DNA of 64,000 nucleotides, taken from positions 1 through 64,000 of the forward strand of contig DATLZE010000109.1 in assembly GCA_035574195.1 (NCBI GenBank). The letters are read 5' to 3'. Shown one piece after another: positions 52,815 through 61,976 of the stretch; the first letter of the stretch is position 1, and every line of letters begins with the position of its first letter. Under the pieces are notes generated by a model. The model saw only the letters and a list, made by a program, of their open reading frames with translations, had not been told where the DNA came from and did not search any database. A program made the translations under genes and the position numbers. Origin of the DNA: SG8-41 sp035574195 (GTDB lineage Bacteria; Pseudomonadota; Gammaproteobacteria; Burkholderiales; SG8-41).

Positions 52815-53528
52815 TCAGGCGGCCGCGGTTTCGCGGGTGCAGGCCGAATGCAGCCCGCACTCCTTCGATTCCGGTGCCTCCCACCACCAGCGCCCGGCGC
52901 GCACATCCTCGCCGGGGGCGACGGCACGGGTGCAGGGAGCGCAGCCGATGCTCGGATAGCCGCGATCGTGCAGCGGGTTGTACGGCACGCGGTGCACGCG
53001 GATGTAGGCCCACACCTCCTCCTCGCTCCAGTGGGCGAGCGGATTGAACTTCATCATCCCGTGCACGGCGTCGAACGATTCGACTGCGAGATCGCTGCGC
53101 GTCGCCGACTGCGCCCGCCGCAGGCCGGTCACCCACGCCCGCTTGCCGGCGAGCGCGCGCTCGAGCGGCTCCACTTTGCGGATGCGGCAGCACGCCTTGC
53201 GCAGCTCGACGCTGCGATAGAAGCCGTTCACGCCGTGCGCGAACACGTACTCTTCGACCGCATCCGATCTCGGGAAATACACGCGCAGACGCTTGCCGTA
53301 GCGCGCAGCGACCGCATCGAGCAGCGCGTAGGTCTCGTCGGGCAGGCGCCCGGTGTCGAGCGTGAAGACCTCGATGCCAAGGCCGTCGCCGAAAATCATG
53401 TCCGTGAGCACCATGTCTTCGGCCCCCAGGCTGCTGGCGAACGCGGCGGGCTCGTATTGCTCCGCGATTCGGCGGAGCAGTTCTCGCGCGGCGTCAATCT
53501 TTTGGTGCAAAACGACAGGCATGTCCAT
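52815..53528 (-). CDS. cysH: Assimilatory APS reductase (CysH, iron-sulfur type)
   Basis: 237 residues from the ATG at 53528, with a CCAAGGACGATC ribosome site; frame open to 53558. It carries the double Cys pair that binds [4Fe-4S] in APS-reducing enzymes (KACCRIRK and IGCAPCTRAV) and the C-terminal catalytic Cys in KECGLH. The PAPS-loop region SSLGAEDMVLTD is present. It reduces adenosine phosphosulfate to sulfite using thioredoxin. It is the last gene of the CysB-linked sulfur cluster. Confidence 0.92.
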   Translation of the reverse strand: MDMPVVLHQKIDAARELLRRIAEQYEPAAFASSLGAEDMVLTDMIFGDGLGIEVFTLDTGRLPDETYALLDAVAARYGKRLRVYFPRSDAVEEYVFAHGVNGFYRSVELRKACCRIRKVEPLERALAGKRAWVTGLRRAQSATRSDLAVESFDAVHGMMKFNPLAHWSEEEVWAYIRVHRVPYNPLHDRGYPSIGCAPCTRAVAPGEDVRAGRWWWEAPESKECGLHSACTRETAAA

Positions 53529-53597
53529 GATCGTCCTTGGATTCAAGAACTGGAACACGACCGAGGCGTACGGGCTCGACCGCCTCGGCGGCGGCCG

Positions 53598-54365
53598 TCA
53601 CGCCGTCTGACACGCCGCGCGGGAAGCGGTCCGCTCGGCCGCCGCAACTGCCGCTTCGAACACGCGGCCGAGCATGATCGTCGTCGGCCCGGTGAGGCCC
53701 AGGTTCGCGATGCGCGGCAGCTCCTCGAGCCTCAGCGCGACGTGACGCGACTGCGGGAGCGAAGCGTTCTCGACCACCAGCACGGGCAGCTCGGGTGGCG
53801 CGCCCGCCGCGAGCAGCGCGGCGGTCATGGCCGGCGCTTCGCCCGCGCCCATGTAGATCACGGCGGTATCGGCCGCGGCGGCGTTGCGCGCCCAGTCGCT
53901 GGGGGCGCTGCCGCCCGCAACGCGCGGCGTGACAAACACGACGCTGCGGGCGGATCCCCGCTGCGTCAAGGAAACGCCCGCCTCGGCCGCCGCAGCGAGC
54001 GCCGCCGTCACCCCGGGAACCACCTCGTAGGGCACGCCCGCGGCGCAAAGGGCTGCGATCTCCTCCTGCGCGCGCCCGAAGAGCATCGGGTCACCGCCCT
54101 TGAGCCGCACCACCACGGCATGGCGGCGCGCCGCATCCACCAGCCGCTTGTTGATGAACTGCTGGGCGGTCGCGAATTTCCCGCAGCGCTTGCCGACCGC
54201 GATTTTCACGGCGCGCGCGGCGAGCGCGAGCACCTCGGGATGCACCAGCGCGTCGTGGAACACGATGTCGGCGCGCCGCAGCACCTGCGCTCCGCGCAGC
54301 GTGACGAGATCGGCTGCGCCGGGGCCCGCACCCACCAGATAGACCTTGCCGACGGCTTTCGACAT
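53598..54365 (-). CDS. cobA: Uroporphyrinogen-III C-methyltransferase (SUMT)
   Basis: 255 residues, stand-alone SUMT without the CysG dehydrogenase/ferrochelatase part. Motifs: VYLVGAGPGAADLVTLRG at the N-terminus, VVRLKGGDPMLFGRAQEE near residue 88 and VPGVTAALAAAAEAGVSLT. It makes precorrin-2, the precursor of the siroheme needed by the sulfite reductase two genes upstream. It starts 6 bp after fdxA, so it is in the same transcript. Oxidation and iron insertion must be done by a gene elsewhere. Confidence 0.92.
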   Translation of the reverse strand: MSKAVGKVYLVGAGPGAADLVTLRGAQVLRRADIVFHDALVHPEVLALAARAVKIAVGKRCGKFATAQQFINKRLVDAARRHAVVVRLKGGDPMLFGRAQEEIAALCAAGVPYEVVPGVTAALAAAAEAGVSLTQRGSARSVVFVTPRVAGGSAPSDWARNAAAADTAVIYMGAGEAPAMTAALLAAGAPPELPVLVVENASLPQSRHVALRLEELPRIANLGLTGPTTIMLGRVFEAAVAAAERTASRAACQTA

Positions 54366-54371
54366 TTCCGC

Positions 54372-54701
54372 TCACAACTCGAGATACTGCCGCTTGTCGG
54401 CCGCAGCGACCTTTGCCCATCGCTCGGCCTCGGGCAGGGGATCCTTCCGGTTCGTGATCGCCCGCCACTTTCTCGCGAGCTCTGCGTTGAGCGCGATGTA
54501 TTCGACCTGATCGGGCGGCACCTCGGCTTCCGGGTAGATCGCGTTCACCGGGCATTCGGCCACGCACAGCGTGCAATCTATGCAGGTCTCGGGATCGATC
54601 GCGAGAAAATTCGGCCCCTCCACGAAGCAGTCCACCGGGCACACTTCAACGCAATCGGTGTACTTGCAGCCAATGCAGGCGCCGGTCACGACGTAGGCCA
54701 T
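54372..54701 (-). CDS. fdxA: 7Fe ferredoxin FdxA
   Basis: 109 residues with the FdxA cysteine pattern for one [3Fe-4S] and one [4Fe-4S] cluster (C-x2-C-x4-C-x3-C-P near the N-terminus, C-I-D-C-T-L-C-x3-C-P in the middle) and the usual C-terminal extension. A strong GTAGGAGGAGCGCG ribosome site precedes it. It lies 10 bp after the sulfite reductase gene. No cysJ flavoprotein is present, so this ferredoxin is a likely electron donor to the reductase. Confidence 0.93.
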   Translation of the reverse strand: MAYVVTGACIGCKYTDCVEVCPVDCFVEGPNFLAIDPETCIDCTLCVAECPVNAIYPEAEVPPDQVEYIALNAELARKWRAITNRKDPLPEAERWAKVAAADKRQYLEL

Positions 54702-54711
54702 CGCGCTCCTC

Positions 54712-56817
54712 CTACGCAGCGAGCGCCGGCTGCTGCGGCTTGCGGTGCAGGTGGACGGGCTTCACCTCGTAGCCACTGGGCAGCGCCTCGGTGAGATCGA
54801 GCTGGCGGTCGAAGCTCTGCGCGAAGCGCGCGACCTCCACCGTCCAGCGGTCGAGGTCGTGGAACAATTCGACGAGCGCGGGCTCGGTCCACTCCTCCGC
54901 CGGCCGTGCAAGCGCCTGCGCGAGCCGCCCGAGCTCGCGCCCGAGCGCCTCTGCCGGCAGCAGGCCGTCGAGCGCCTGCGCGAGCGCCTCGAGCCCCGGC
55001 TCGGCCTTGCCTCCGAGAAGCTGCACGAGCCCCTGCCCGACCAGGCGTCCCATGGTCTCCGCGCAGGCGAGCGCCTCGGCGTACTTGCGCTGGAACCGGA
55101 AGGCGTCGCGGTAGGCGCGTTCGTGCGCAGCCTCGAAGAAGGCGGAGCCGATTTTCACCTGGCTCGCACCCGCGCACTCCCCGCCGCCCAATTGCAGCAC
55201 CCTGAAGTCGCCCTCGTCGCCGTGATCGCGGGCGAGCTGTGCCGCCTGCTCCGGCTTCACTTCCGTGAGATCGGCGAGAAGCGCGTTCAGGTGCTCGATG
55301 CCCTTGCGCCGCACCCAGGCGTAGAAGGTCTCGCCGCCCTCGCGCGTCTGGGCGTAGTCCTGCTTCACGCGTGCGATCGCCGTCTCGATGCGCGCCGAGG
55401 GAATGGAGGGCCCCTTGATCGCGAGCCCGCCGCCGCCCATGCCATTGCCGCCGAAATAAGTCTGGTAATGCGGGATGAGCTTGCCGTGCAGGCGCTTGCC
55501 TTCGCCGTAGATGCCGATATCGCCGGTCTCGGGCTGGGCGCAGCCGTTGTGGCAGCCGCTCACCCGGATGCGCAGATCCGCGCCGCCCCCGTCGAGCTTG
55601 GGCGCGACGATCGTGCTGGAGGTGATGCCGAGCCGGCATGTCGAGGTGCCGGGGCAGGCGACCACGTTGTCGCCCGGCTGCGGAGCGCCGAGCCCGAGCG
55701 GCGCGAGCCAGGCATAGATCGCCGCCACGTCCTGCACACGCACGTTGGGCAGCATCAGGTTCTGATCCTGGGTGGTGCGCACCTCGCTGAGCCCGAAGTG
55801 AGTGAGCACTTGCGCCACGCCGCGCAATTGCGCTGCGTTGAGATTGCCGATCGGCACCGCGATCGGCACCACCGCCAGCCCCGGCTGCCTCTGGGTGAAG
55901 ACCTGCCGCGGCGCACCTGCGCCGGGCACGGTGCCGCTGCCGCCCGCGGACCATTCCGCGCGCGGATAGTCCGCGCGGCCCGCGTGCGCGGCCCGGGTGC
56001 GCACGAGCTCCTCGCGATACTTCTCGATGAAGCCCTGCGGCCCGAAGCGGTCCACCAAGAACTTGATGCGCGATTTGGCGCGCTTGGTGCGGTCGGAATA
56101 GCGGTTGTGCAGCGCGACGACCGCCTCCATCACCGGGATGAGATCCTGCTCCTCGATGAAGGGCTCGATCACGATCGCGTGGTGCGGCTTGTGGCCGAGC
56201 CCACCGCCCGCCATCACCCGGAAGCCGAAGCGCCCGCCCTCGTGCACGGCGACGAGGGCGAGGTCGTGCATCAGGCCCTGCGCGCAGTCGGCCTCGCACG
56301 CCGAAAAACTGATCTTGAACTTGCGCGGCAACTGCTGGTTCAGAGGATTGCGCAGGAAATGGCGCACCGCGCCGTCGAGATGGCGCGTCACGTCCACGTG
56401 CTGGCGTGGGCAGAGACCCGCGAGCGGGCAGGCGGTCATGTTGCGGATGGTATTGCCGCACGCCTCGCGCGTGGTGAGCCCCGCGCGCGCGAGATCGCGC
56501 AGCACGGCTGGCGTGGATTCGAGCGGCACGTAGTGCATCTGGATGTCCTGGCGCGTGGTGATGTGCACCACATCGTGGCGCGCGTAGGTCTCCAGCGCCT
56601 GCGCGATCGCCTCGAGCTGCGTGGCCGTCAGCCGCCCACCGGGGATCTTGATGCGCACCATGTTGACCCCTTCCTGGCGCTGCCCGTAGATGCCCTGCTG
56701 CAGCCGGATCGCGGTGAAACGGTCGGCCTCGATTTCACCCCGCAGATAGGCCTGGAGCGCCTCGTCATAGCGCTCGATCTCGGCGTGATCCACCAAGTTC
56801 TGAACCTGCGCGGTCAT
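54712..56817 (-). CDS. cysI: Siroheme sulfite/nitrite reductase with C-terminal extension
   Basis: 701 residues. Two ferredoxin-like and two siroheme/[4Fe-4S] half-domains are present; the cluster ligands are CPGTSTCRLG near residue 390 and SGCHNGCAQ near 422. The last 150 residues (from about 550) form an extra helical domain not found in the usual ~560-residue ferredoxin-type reductases. The start has a GGGGGGA ribosome site. Its place with cobA, fdxA and cysH, opposite cysB, argues for sulfite rather than nitrite as substrate. Confidence 0.88.
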   Translation of the reverse strand: MTAQVQNLVDHAEIERYDEALQAYLRGEIEADRFTAIRLQQGIYGQRQEGVNMVRIKIPGGRLTATQLEAIAQALETYARHDVVHITTRQDIQMHYVPLESTPAVLRDLARAGLTTREACGNTIRNMTACPLAGLCPRQHVDVTRHLDGAVRHFLRNPLNQQLPRKFKISFSACEADCAQGLMHDLALVAVHEGGRFGFRVMAGGGLGHKPHHAIVIEPFIEEQDLIPVMEAVVALHNRYSDRTKRAKSRIKFLVDRFGPQGFIEKYREELVRTRAAHAGRADYPRAEWSAGGSGTVPGAGAPRQVFTQRQPGLAVVPIAVPIGNLNAAQLRGVAQVLTHFGLSEVRTTQDQNLMLPNVRVQDVAAIYAWLAPLGLGAPQPGDNVVACPGTSTCRLGITSSTIVAPKLDGGGADLRIRVSGCHNGCAQPETGDIGIYGEGKRLHGKLIPHYQTYFGGNGMGGGGLAIKGPSIPSARIETAIARVKQDYAQTREGGETFYAWVRRKGIEHLNALLADLTEVKPEQAAQLARDHGDEGDFRVLQLGGGECAGASQVKIGSAFFEAAHERAYRDAFRFQRKYAEALACAETMGRLVGQGLVQLLGGKAEPGLEALAQALDGLLPAEALGRELGRLAQALARPAEEWTEPALVELFHDLDRWTVEVARFAQSFDRQLDLTEALPSGYEVKPVHLHRKPQQPALAA

Positions 56818-56914
56818 GTCATCCCCCCAAATGGGTAGGCAGGCATGTTAACCACCTGTTCTTATATCTCAAACGAATATTATGCTATGATGTTATAACT
56901 AAATATAATTTGCC
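56818..56914. promoter_or_regulatory. Divergent cysI/cysB promoter region, AT-rich
   Basis: This 97-bp gap is far more AT-rich than its surroundings. For cysB, an extended -10 (TGCTATGAT, hexamer at 56886-56891) is present, and a second TATAAT lies at 56904-56909. On the minus strand, a TATAAG box near 56862 could serve cysI. The TTATAACTAAATATAA stretch resembles CysB-binding half-sites, so CysB may control both directions. Confidence 0.55.
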
Positions 56915-57856
56915 ATGAAGCTCCAGCAACTCCGTTACTTGCACGAGGTTGCCCGGCGGGGGCTCAACCTTTCCGAGGCGGCGCAGGCGCTGCACACCTC
57001 CCAGCCCGGCATCAGCAAGCAGATCCGCCAGCTCGAGGACGAGCTCGGGGTGCAGATCCTGGTGCGCAACGGCAAGCGGGTGGTGGATGTCACCGAACCG
57101 GGACGGATCATCCTCGCCATCGCCGAGCGCATCCTGAAGGACGCCGAAAACCTCAAACAGGTCGCGCGCGAATACGGGAGCGAGGACGAGGGGGCGCTGG
57201 TGATCGCCACCACCCACACCCAGGCGCGCTACGCGCTGCCTCCGGTGGTTGCCCGCTTCACGCAGCGCCACCCGCGGGTGCGGCTCGCGCTGCGCCAGGG
57301 CAGCCCCCAGCACATCGCCGAGCTGGTGAAATCGGGCGAGGCCGACATCGCGATCGTCACCGAGGCGGTCGAGTTCTACCAGGGCCTGGTGCTGCTGCCC
57401 TGCTCCCAGTGGAACCGCTGCGTGATCACGCCCCTGAAGCACCCCCTGCTCAAGGAAAAGCAGCTCACGCTGGAGGCGATCGCGCGCTATCCGATCATCA
57501 CCTACGACTTCGCCTTCACCGGAGATTCCCCCATCAAGCGCGCCTTCGACACGAAGGGGCTCGCGCCGAACGTGGTGCTCACCGCCATTGACGCCGATGT
57601 CATCAAGACCTATGTCGAGCTAGGGCTCGGCATCGGCATCCTCGCCAAAATGGCGTTCGACCCCGCGCGCGACTTGGGCCTGAGACTGATCGACGCGAGC
57701 CATCTCTTCGAGCCCAGCCTGACGCGCATCGCCGTGCGCCCCCGCGTCTACCTGCGCGGCTACGTCTACGATTTCATCGAGTTGTTCGCGCCGCACCTCA
57801 AGCGCGCGGTGGTCGAGGCGACCTTGAAGGGCGAGGGCTCGTACTACGAATTGTGA
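56915..57856 (+). CDS. cysB: LysR-type sulfur regulator CysB
   Basis: 313 residues with an N-terminal helix-turn-helix (LSEAAQALHTSQPGISKQIRQLE) and the CysB-type effector domain (ATTHTQARYALPPVV, VTPLKHPL-like ITPLKHPLL, DADVIKTYVELGLGIGIL). CysB activates assimilatory sulfate genes and senses N-acetylserine or related signals. No ribosome site precedes the ATG. It is divergent from cysI, its expected target. Confidence 0.94.
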   Translation: MKLQQLRYLHEVARRGLNLSEAAQALHTSQPGISKQIRQLEDELGVQILVRNGKRVVDVTEPGRIILAIAERILKDAENLKQVAREYGSEDEGALVIATTHTQARYALPPVVARFTQRHPRVRLALRQGSPQHIAELVKSGEADIAIVTEAVEFYQGLVLLPCSQWNRCVITPLKHPLLKEKQLTLEAIARYPIITYDFAFTGDSPIKRAFDTKGLAPNVVLTAIDADVIKTYVELGLGIGILAKMAFDPARDLGLRLIDASHLFEPSLTRIAVRPRVYLRGYVYDFIELFAPHLKRAVVEATLKGEGSYYEL

Positions 57857-57898
57857 GCGGGCAGGAACCCGCGCGGGAGAAACGGCCCGGCTCTGCGG

Positions 57899-58405
57899 TC
57901 ACCGGCCGGCCGGCAGGAGCTCGGCGATGCGGTTCACCACCAGCTCGTGGCCCCAATCGAGGTCGCCGACGAGCGTGTAGCGGATCTTTCCGTCGGCGCC
58001 GATCACGAAGCTCGCCGGCAGGATGCGCACCTGCCAGGCGCGCGCCGCCCGTTTTTCCTGATCGAGCAGGATGGTGAAATCGAGCTTCGTCTGGGCGAGG
58101 AATCTGCGCACCCGCTCCTCGGGCTCGTCGAGGTTCACCGCGAGCACGGCGAAAGGCCTGCCCGCGAGCCTGTCCTTGAGCCGCTGGATCGAGGGCATCT
58201 CCTCGCGGCAGGGAGCGCACCACGTCGCCCAGAAGTTCACCAGCACCACCTTGCCGCGGTAATCCGCGAGGCGGTGGCGGCGCCCCTCCAGGTCGGCGAG
58301 CTCGAGGGCCGGAGCAGCCCCCCCGCTCCAGAGCTTGAGATCGGCCGCGCCTGCGGCGGCGAAGCCGTGCAGGCAGAACGCCGCCACTCCCAGTAAGCGA
58401 ATCAT
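57899..58405 (-). CDS. TlpA/ResA-like thioredoxin
   Basis: 168 residues with a signal peptide ending at AAAGAADL and a redox-active W62-C63-A64-P65-C66 motif, followed by the ILPASFVIGADGKI segment with the cis-Pro. It is a periplasmic thiol-disulfide reductase of the TlpA/ResA family, which often serves cytochrome c maturation. It converges on cysB, with 42 bp between stops. Its substrate is unknown. Confidence 0.88.
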   Translation of the reverse strand: MIRLLGVAAFCLHGFAAAGAADLKLWSGGAAPALELADLEGRRHRLADYRGKVVLVNFWATWCAPCREEMPSIQRLKDRLAGRPFAVLAVNLDEPEERVRRFLAQTKLDFTILLDQEKRAARAWQVRILPASFVIGADGKIRYTLVGDLDWGHELVVNRIAELLPAGR

Positions 58406-58450
58406 CCAGGCATTCCTGCGGCGCGCCGCGAGGCGCGTCAGGGCGAAATG

Positions 58451-59542
58451 CTACGCGATTTTCAGCTCGCGCGCCTGGATCGTATAGCGAAAGGCATCGG
58501 GTTCGAGCGAATCGAGCCGCCCCTGTGCGGTCTCGCCGTTGGGATACATGAAGTACGGGATCTTCGGGCCACCCCGGGAGCCGGGGAGGCTCACGTCGTG
58601 CGCGTAATTGTACGCGAGCCAGTTCATCTCCCACGCGCCGAACAGCATCCGGCGCGCGCGCAGCACCCGCTCGTCGGTCAGCGCGAGATTGCCCGGGGGC
58701 TCCTCCAGCACCACCTTGCGCACGTCGGCCGGGTCCACCGGGATCCAGCCGTGGCCGCGGGCGTAGAACTCGGCGCGGCAGTGCTGCGCCCTGCTCACGT
58801 CTTCGGTATTCGCGCCGAGGCTGCGGTAGCCGAGGCCCGAGGGTGCGACCCGGAGCCCGTAGACATCGCGCGCCGGAACGCCCGCCGCGCGCGCGAGCCC
58901 CACGAACAGGGTGTTGAGATCCCCGCACTTGCCACCGAAGTTGCGCGTCTCGAGCATCGCCTTGATGTCGCCCCAGCCGCAGCCGCGCACCTTGGGATCG
59001 CGGAAAGTGTTGTCCACCACCCACTCGTAGATCGCGCGCGCGCGCTCGATGTCGGTGCGCGCGCCCCGCGTGATCTCGCGCGCGGTATCGCGCACGATGC
59101 CGTCGGTCGGGATGAGCTCGGTCGGCTCGAGGTTGAGCCGCAGCACTTCCCGGTCCTCCGCAGGCGCGTTCCCGGGCTTCGACCAGTTAACTGCGCGGTC
59201 GCGCGTGGCGAAGCGGCTCACCAGGGTGAGCGTGGGATTGGATACGGAATGCGGCCATTGCGCGTGCACGATACCCGCCCGGTACTTGGGTTCGGTGACG
59301 AGCTGCACGGTCGCGCCCGGAGCGCTCCAGCGGCTGCCGAGATCCTTCTGGTAGTCGGTGTCCTGGAGCAGCGGCACCGGGAGCCACACCTGGGTGAGGC
59401 CCGCGGGCCTGAGCACTTCCACCTTCGTCGTCACCTCGAACACGCGCCAGGGACGCGGCTCGGCCCCGGCCCGGTTCGGCTGCGCGAGCTGCGGGAGCGC
59501 ACCGAGCGCAACGCCCGCCTTCAGGAAAGCCCTGCGATCCAT
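58451..59542 (-). CDS. Tat-exported transglutaminase-like protein
   Basis: 363 residues from the ATG at 59542, with a GAGGAGGACGCGCG ribosome site. MDRRAFLKAG followed by a hydrophobic stretch is a twin-arginine signal. The transglutaminase-like core holds the catalytic Cys in FGGKCGDLN near residue 204, with the histidine region RAQHCRAEFYARGHGWIPVDP. It lies upstream of the TlpA-like gene on the same strand. The function is unknown; a periplasmic peptidase or amidase is plausible. Confidence 0.82.
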   Translation of the reverse strand: MDRRAFLKAGVALGALPQLAQPNRAGAEPRPWRVFEVTTKVEVLRPAGLTQVWLPVPLLQDTDYQKDLGSRWSAPGATVQLVTEPKYRAGIVHAQWPHSVSNPTLTLVSRFATRDRAVNWSKPGNAPAEDREVLRLNLEPTELIPTDGIVRDTAREITRGARTDIERARAIYEWVVDNTFRDPKVRGCGWGDIKAMLETRNFGGKCGDLNTLFVGLARAAGVPARDVYGLRVAPSGLGYRSLGANTEDVSRAQHCRAEFYARGHGWIPVDPADVRKVVLEEPPGNLALTDERVLRARRMLFGAWEMNWLAYNYAHDVSLPGSRGGPKIPYFMYPNGETAQGRLDSLEPDAFRYTIQARELKIA

Positions 59543-59703
59543 CGCGCGTCCTCCTCGGAGCATTCGATCTTAGCCTAATCAAAGCGCGCCCTGGTGCCAA
59601 GCGTCCGCATAATCAATTGACTGCTTGATCACGCGATATGGCCCTAACCGAGCCACGGGCCATTGGCTGACGAGCTATTTATCGCGACCATCGACCCTCT
59701 CCA

Positions 59704-59760
59704 CCCGGCAGAGGCACGAGGGTAAGGGATCGAGCGCCTTCAGGCATTATCACGACTCTC
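59704..59760 (+). repeat. Degenerate dispersed intergenic repeat, copy 2
   Basis: Related to 7661-7719 (shared CCCGGCAGA, AAGGG, CGAGCGCC and GGCATT-T-TCACGAC-CTC blocks in order). It ends against the stop codon of murJ. The rest of the gap 59543-59761 holds no recognisable gene. Confidence 0.5.
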
Positions 59761-59761
59761 G

Positions 59762-61297
59762 TCAGGCGCTGCGCTGCGCGAAGTCGTGCAGCCGGAAGCC
59801 GAGCAGCCGCAACGCGAGAAAATAGACCGCGGCACCCAGCACGACCAAGCCGGCGAGGCGCGCCGCGCGCTCGCCCGCTCCCATCGCGAGCCAGCTCGCA
59901 TCGCTTCCCGAGGCGAACCAGAGCACCGCGCCCATGACGCAGAGCGCGGCGAACAATTTCGCGAGGAACGCCGGCCAGCCCGGCTGGGGCGCATAGATGC
60001 CGCGGCGGCGCAGCGCGCGCAGCAGCAGCGCCGCGTTCGCGCAGGCGCCGAGCCCGATCGCGAGCGCAAGCCCCGCGTGCCTGAGCGGCCAGACGAAGGC
60101 GAGGTTCATGAGCTGGGTCAGAGCGAGCGTCACGAGCGCGATCCTGACCGGCGTGCGGATGTCCTGGCGCGCGTAGAAGCCGGGCGCGAGCACCTTGACC
60201 ATGATCAGCCCGATCAGCCCCGCGCTGTAGGCGATGACCGCGCTGCGCGTAGCATGGACATCGGCGGCGGAAAATGCCCCGTAGTGGAAGAGCGTCGCGA
60301 CGAGCGGAACGGCGAGCAGCGCCAGGGCCGCGGCGGCGGGGGCGGCAAGAAGCAGCGTCATCCGCAGCCCCCAGTCGAGCAGCTCCGAGTAGCGCTGCGC
60401 GGCCTCCTGCGCGTGGTGCCGGGCGAGGCTCGGCAACAGGATGGTGCCGAGCGCCGCTCCCAGCATGCCGGCCGGAAATTCCATGAGGCGGTCGGCGTAA
60501 TAGAGCCAGGAGACGCTGCCCGTCACGAGGAAGGAGGCGAAGATCACGTTGACGAGAAGGCTCACCTGGCTGATCGAGACTCCGAATACGGCCGGCCCCA
60601 TCTGCCGCAAAACGCGCCATACGCCCTCGTTCCCGAGATCGAGCCGCGGCCGCGGCAGCAGCCCGATGCGCGCGAGATGCGGGAGCTGGAAAGCGAGCTG
60701 CAGGACGCCGCCCGCGAACACCGCCCAGGCGAGCGCCGTGACCGGAGGGTCGAAGTAGGGCGCTCCCCACAGCGCGAAGCCGATGAACGAGAGGTTGAGC
60801 AGCGCGGGGGTCGCCGCCGGCACCGAGAAGCGGCCGTAGGTGTTGAGGATGCCCCCGGCGAGCGCGGTGAGCGAGATGAACAGGATGTAGGGAAAGGTGA
60901 TCCTCAGCAGCTCGACCGTCAGCTCGAACTTGCCCGGCGCCGCGGTGAAGCCCGGGGCGCTCACGGCGACGATGACGGGCGCCGCGGCGATCCCGATCGC
61001 TGTCACCAGGGCCAGAGCGAGCGCGAGCGCGGCGGCGACATGATCCACCAGCAGCCGCGTTTCGCGCTCGCCGCGGCGGCTCTTGTATTCGGCGAGGATC
61101 GGCACGAACGCCTGCGAGAAGGCGCCCTCGGCGAAGAGCCTGCGCAGCAGGTTCGGGATCTTGAAGGCGACGAAAAAAGCGTCGGTCGCGAGCCCCGCGC
61201 CGAAGACGCGGGCGATGACGAGATCCCGGATGAAGCCGAGCACGCGCGAGACGAGCGTCATCGCGCTCACCGTCGCGAGCGCTTTCAGCAGATTCAT
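59762..61297 (-). CDS. murJ: Lipid II flippase MurJ
   Basis: 511 residues, about 14 transmembrane helices. The N-terminus (LKALATVSAMTLVSRVLGFIRDLVIARVFGAG) and the LFAEGAFSQAFVPILAEYK segment are hallmarks of MurJ/MviN, which moves lipid II across the inner membrane. The gene is complete and stands divergent from rpsT, as in many Betaproteobacteria. The region between it and rpsT (61298-61525) holds only repeat-like sequence and the rpsT promoter. Confidence 0.94.
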   Translation of the reverse strand: MNLLKALATVSAMTLVSRVLGFIRDLVIARVFGAGLATDAFFVAFKIPNLLRRLFAEGAFSQAFVPILAEYKSRRGERETRLLVDHVAAALALALALVTAIGIAAAPVIVAVSAPGFTAAPGKFELTVELLRITFPYILFISLTALAGGILNTYGRFSVPAATPALLNLSFIGFALWGAPYFDPPVTALAWAVFAGGVLQLAFQLPHLARIGLLPRPRLDLGNEGVWRVLRQMGPAVFGVSISQVSLLVNVIFASFLVTGSVSWLYYADRLMEFPAGMLGAALGTILLPSLARHHAQEAAQRYSELLDWGLRMTLLLAAPAAAALALLAVPLVATLFHYGAFSAADVHATRSAVIAYSAGLIGLIMVKVLAPGFYARQDIRTPVRIALVTLALTQLMNLAFVWPLRHAGLALAIGLGACANAALLLRALRRRGIYAPQPGWPAFLAKLFAALCVMGAVLWFASGSDASWLAMGAGERAARLAGLVVLGAAVYFLALRLLGFRLHDFAQRSA

Positions 61298-61344
61298 CGC
61301 GCGCGGCCCCCGTGGCTCGGTGCCCGTGGGCCGGGCTCAGGGTT

Positions 61345-61480
61345 GCGCGTTCCGCGCTCCAAGTTTCGCGCTCGAGTTCGAGATCCAGGGCTCGAGGTTC
61401 GAGGCGATCCGCTGTCCGAGCCTTCGACCTTGAACGCCGAACACTCGACCCGCAACCTTGAACCTCGAACTTCGAACCTG
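61345..61480. repeat. Imperfect TTCGA-rich repeat region
   Basis: The murJ-rpsT gap contains several related units (CTCGAGTTCGAG, CTCGAGGTTCGAG, CTTCGACCTTGAAC, CCTTGAACCTCGAACTTCGAACC). They form overlapping short palindromes. The last unit supplies the -35 box of the rpsT promoter. Confidence 0.55.
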
Positions 61481-61486
61481 TATCAT
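61458..61486 (+). promoter_or_regulatory. Putative rpsT promoter (TTGAAC-17-TATCAT)
   Basis: TTGAAC at 61458 and TATCAT at 61481 are spaced by 17 bp and lie about 40 bp before the rpsT start. Confidence 0.6.
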
Positions 61487-61525
61487 AGGGCCCTTTTCCG
61501 ATTCAATTCCCAGAGTTCAGCGCAC

Positions 61526-61789
61526 ATGGCCAACATCGCATCAGCGAGAAAGCGTGCGCGCCAGGCGGAGAAGCGGCGCCGACACAACGCCGCGCTGCGT
61601 TCCAAGTTGCGCAGCGCCGTGAGAAGCGTGAGAAGGGCGATCGCGGCCGGAGACAAGGGTGCCGCGCGCGCCGTGTTCCAGCGCGCCAGCGCCGTGATCG
61701 ACTCGATCGCCGACAAGAACATCATCCACAAAAATACCGCGGCGCGCTACAAGAGCCGGCTCGCCGCGCAACTGAAGGCCATGCCCTGA
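61526..61789 (+). CDS. rpsT: 30S ribosomal protein S20
   Basis: 87 residues beginning MANIASARKRARQAEKRR, the universal S20 N-terminus, followed by RSKLRSAVRSVRRAI and the C-terminal KNTAARYKSRLAAQL. S20 binds 16S rRNA during 30S assembly. The ATG at 61526 is internal to a much longer spurious frame. No Shine-Dalgarno sequence is visible, which is common for rpsT. Confidence 0.97.
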   Translation: MANIASARKRARQAEKRRRHNAALRSKLRSAVRSVRRAIAAGDKGAARAVFQRASAVIDSIADKNIIHKNTAARYKSRLAAQLKAMP

Positions 61790-61976
61790 GGAGCCTCGCG
61801 ACACCCTTGAGCGAACCCGCAGCGCCCTCGCTCCGGCTGACCCGATCCACGAAACCATCAGCAATCGCAAGCCAGCAACACCACCGCAGAATACCGGCAG
61901 GCCGACTGTCCCGTGCCTCACCGGCTCTCGACAGCGGCTGCCGTTCTCCAGTCGCGGCGCAGCGGGCCGCGGATTC

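Noticed and set aside
57858..57873. GCGGG/CCCGC inverted repeat between cysB and the tlpA-like gene
   Set aside because: Stem is only 5 bp and no T-run follows on either strand.
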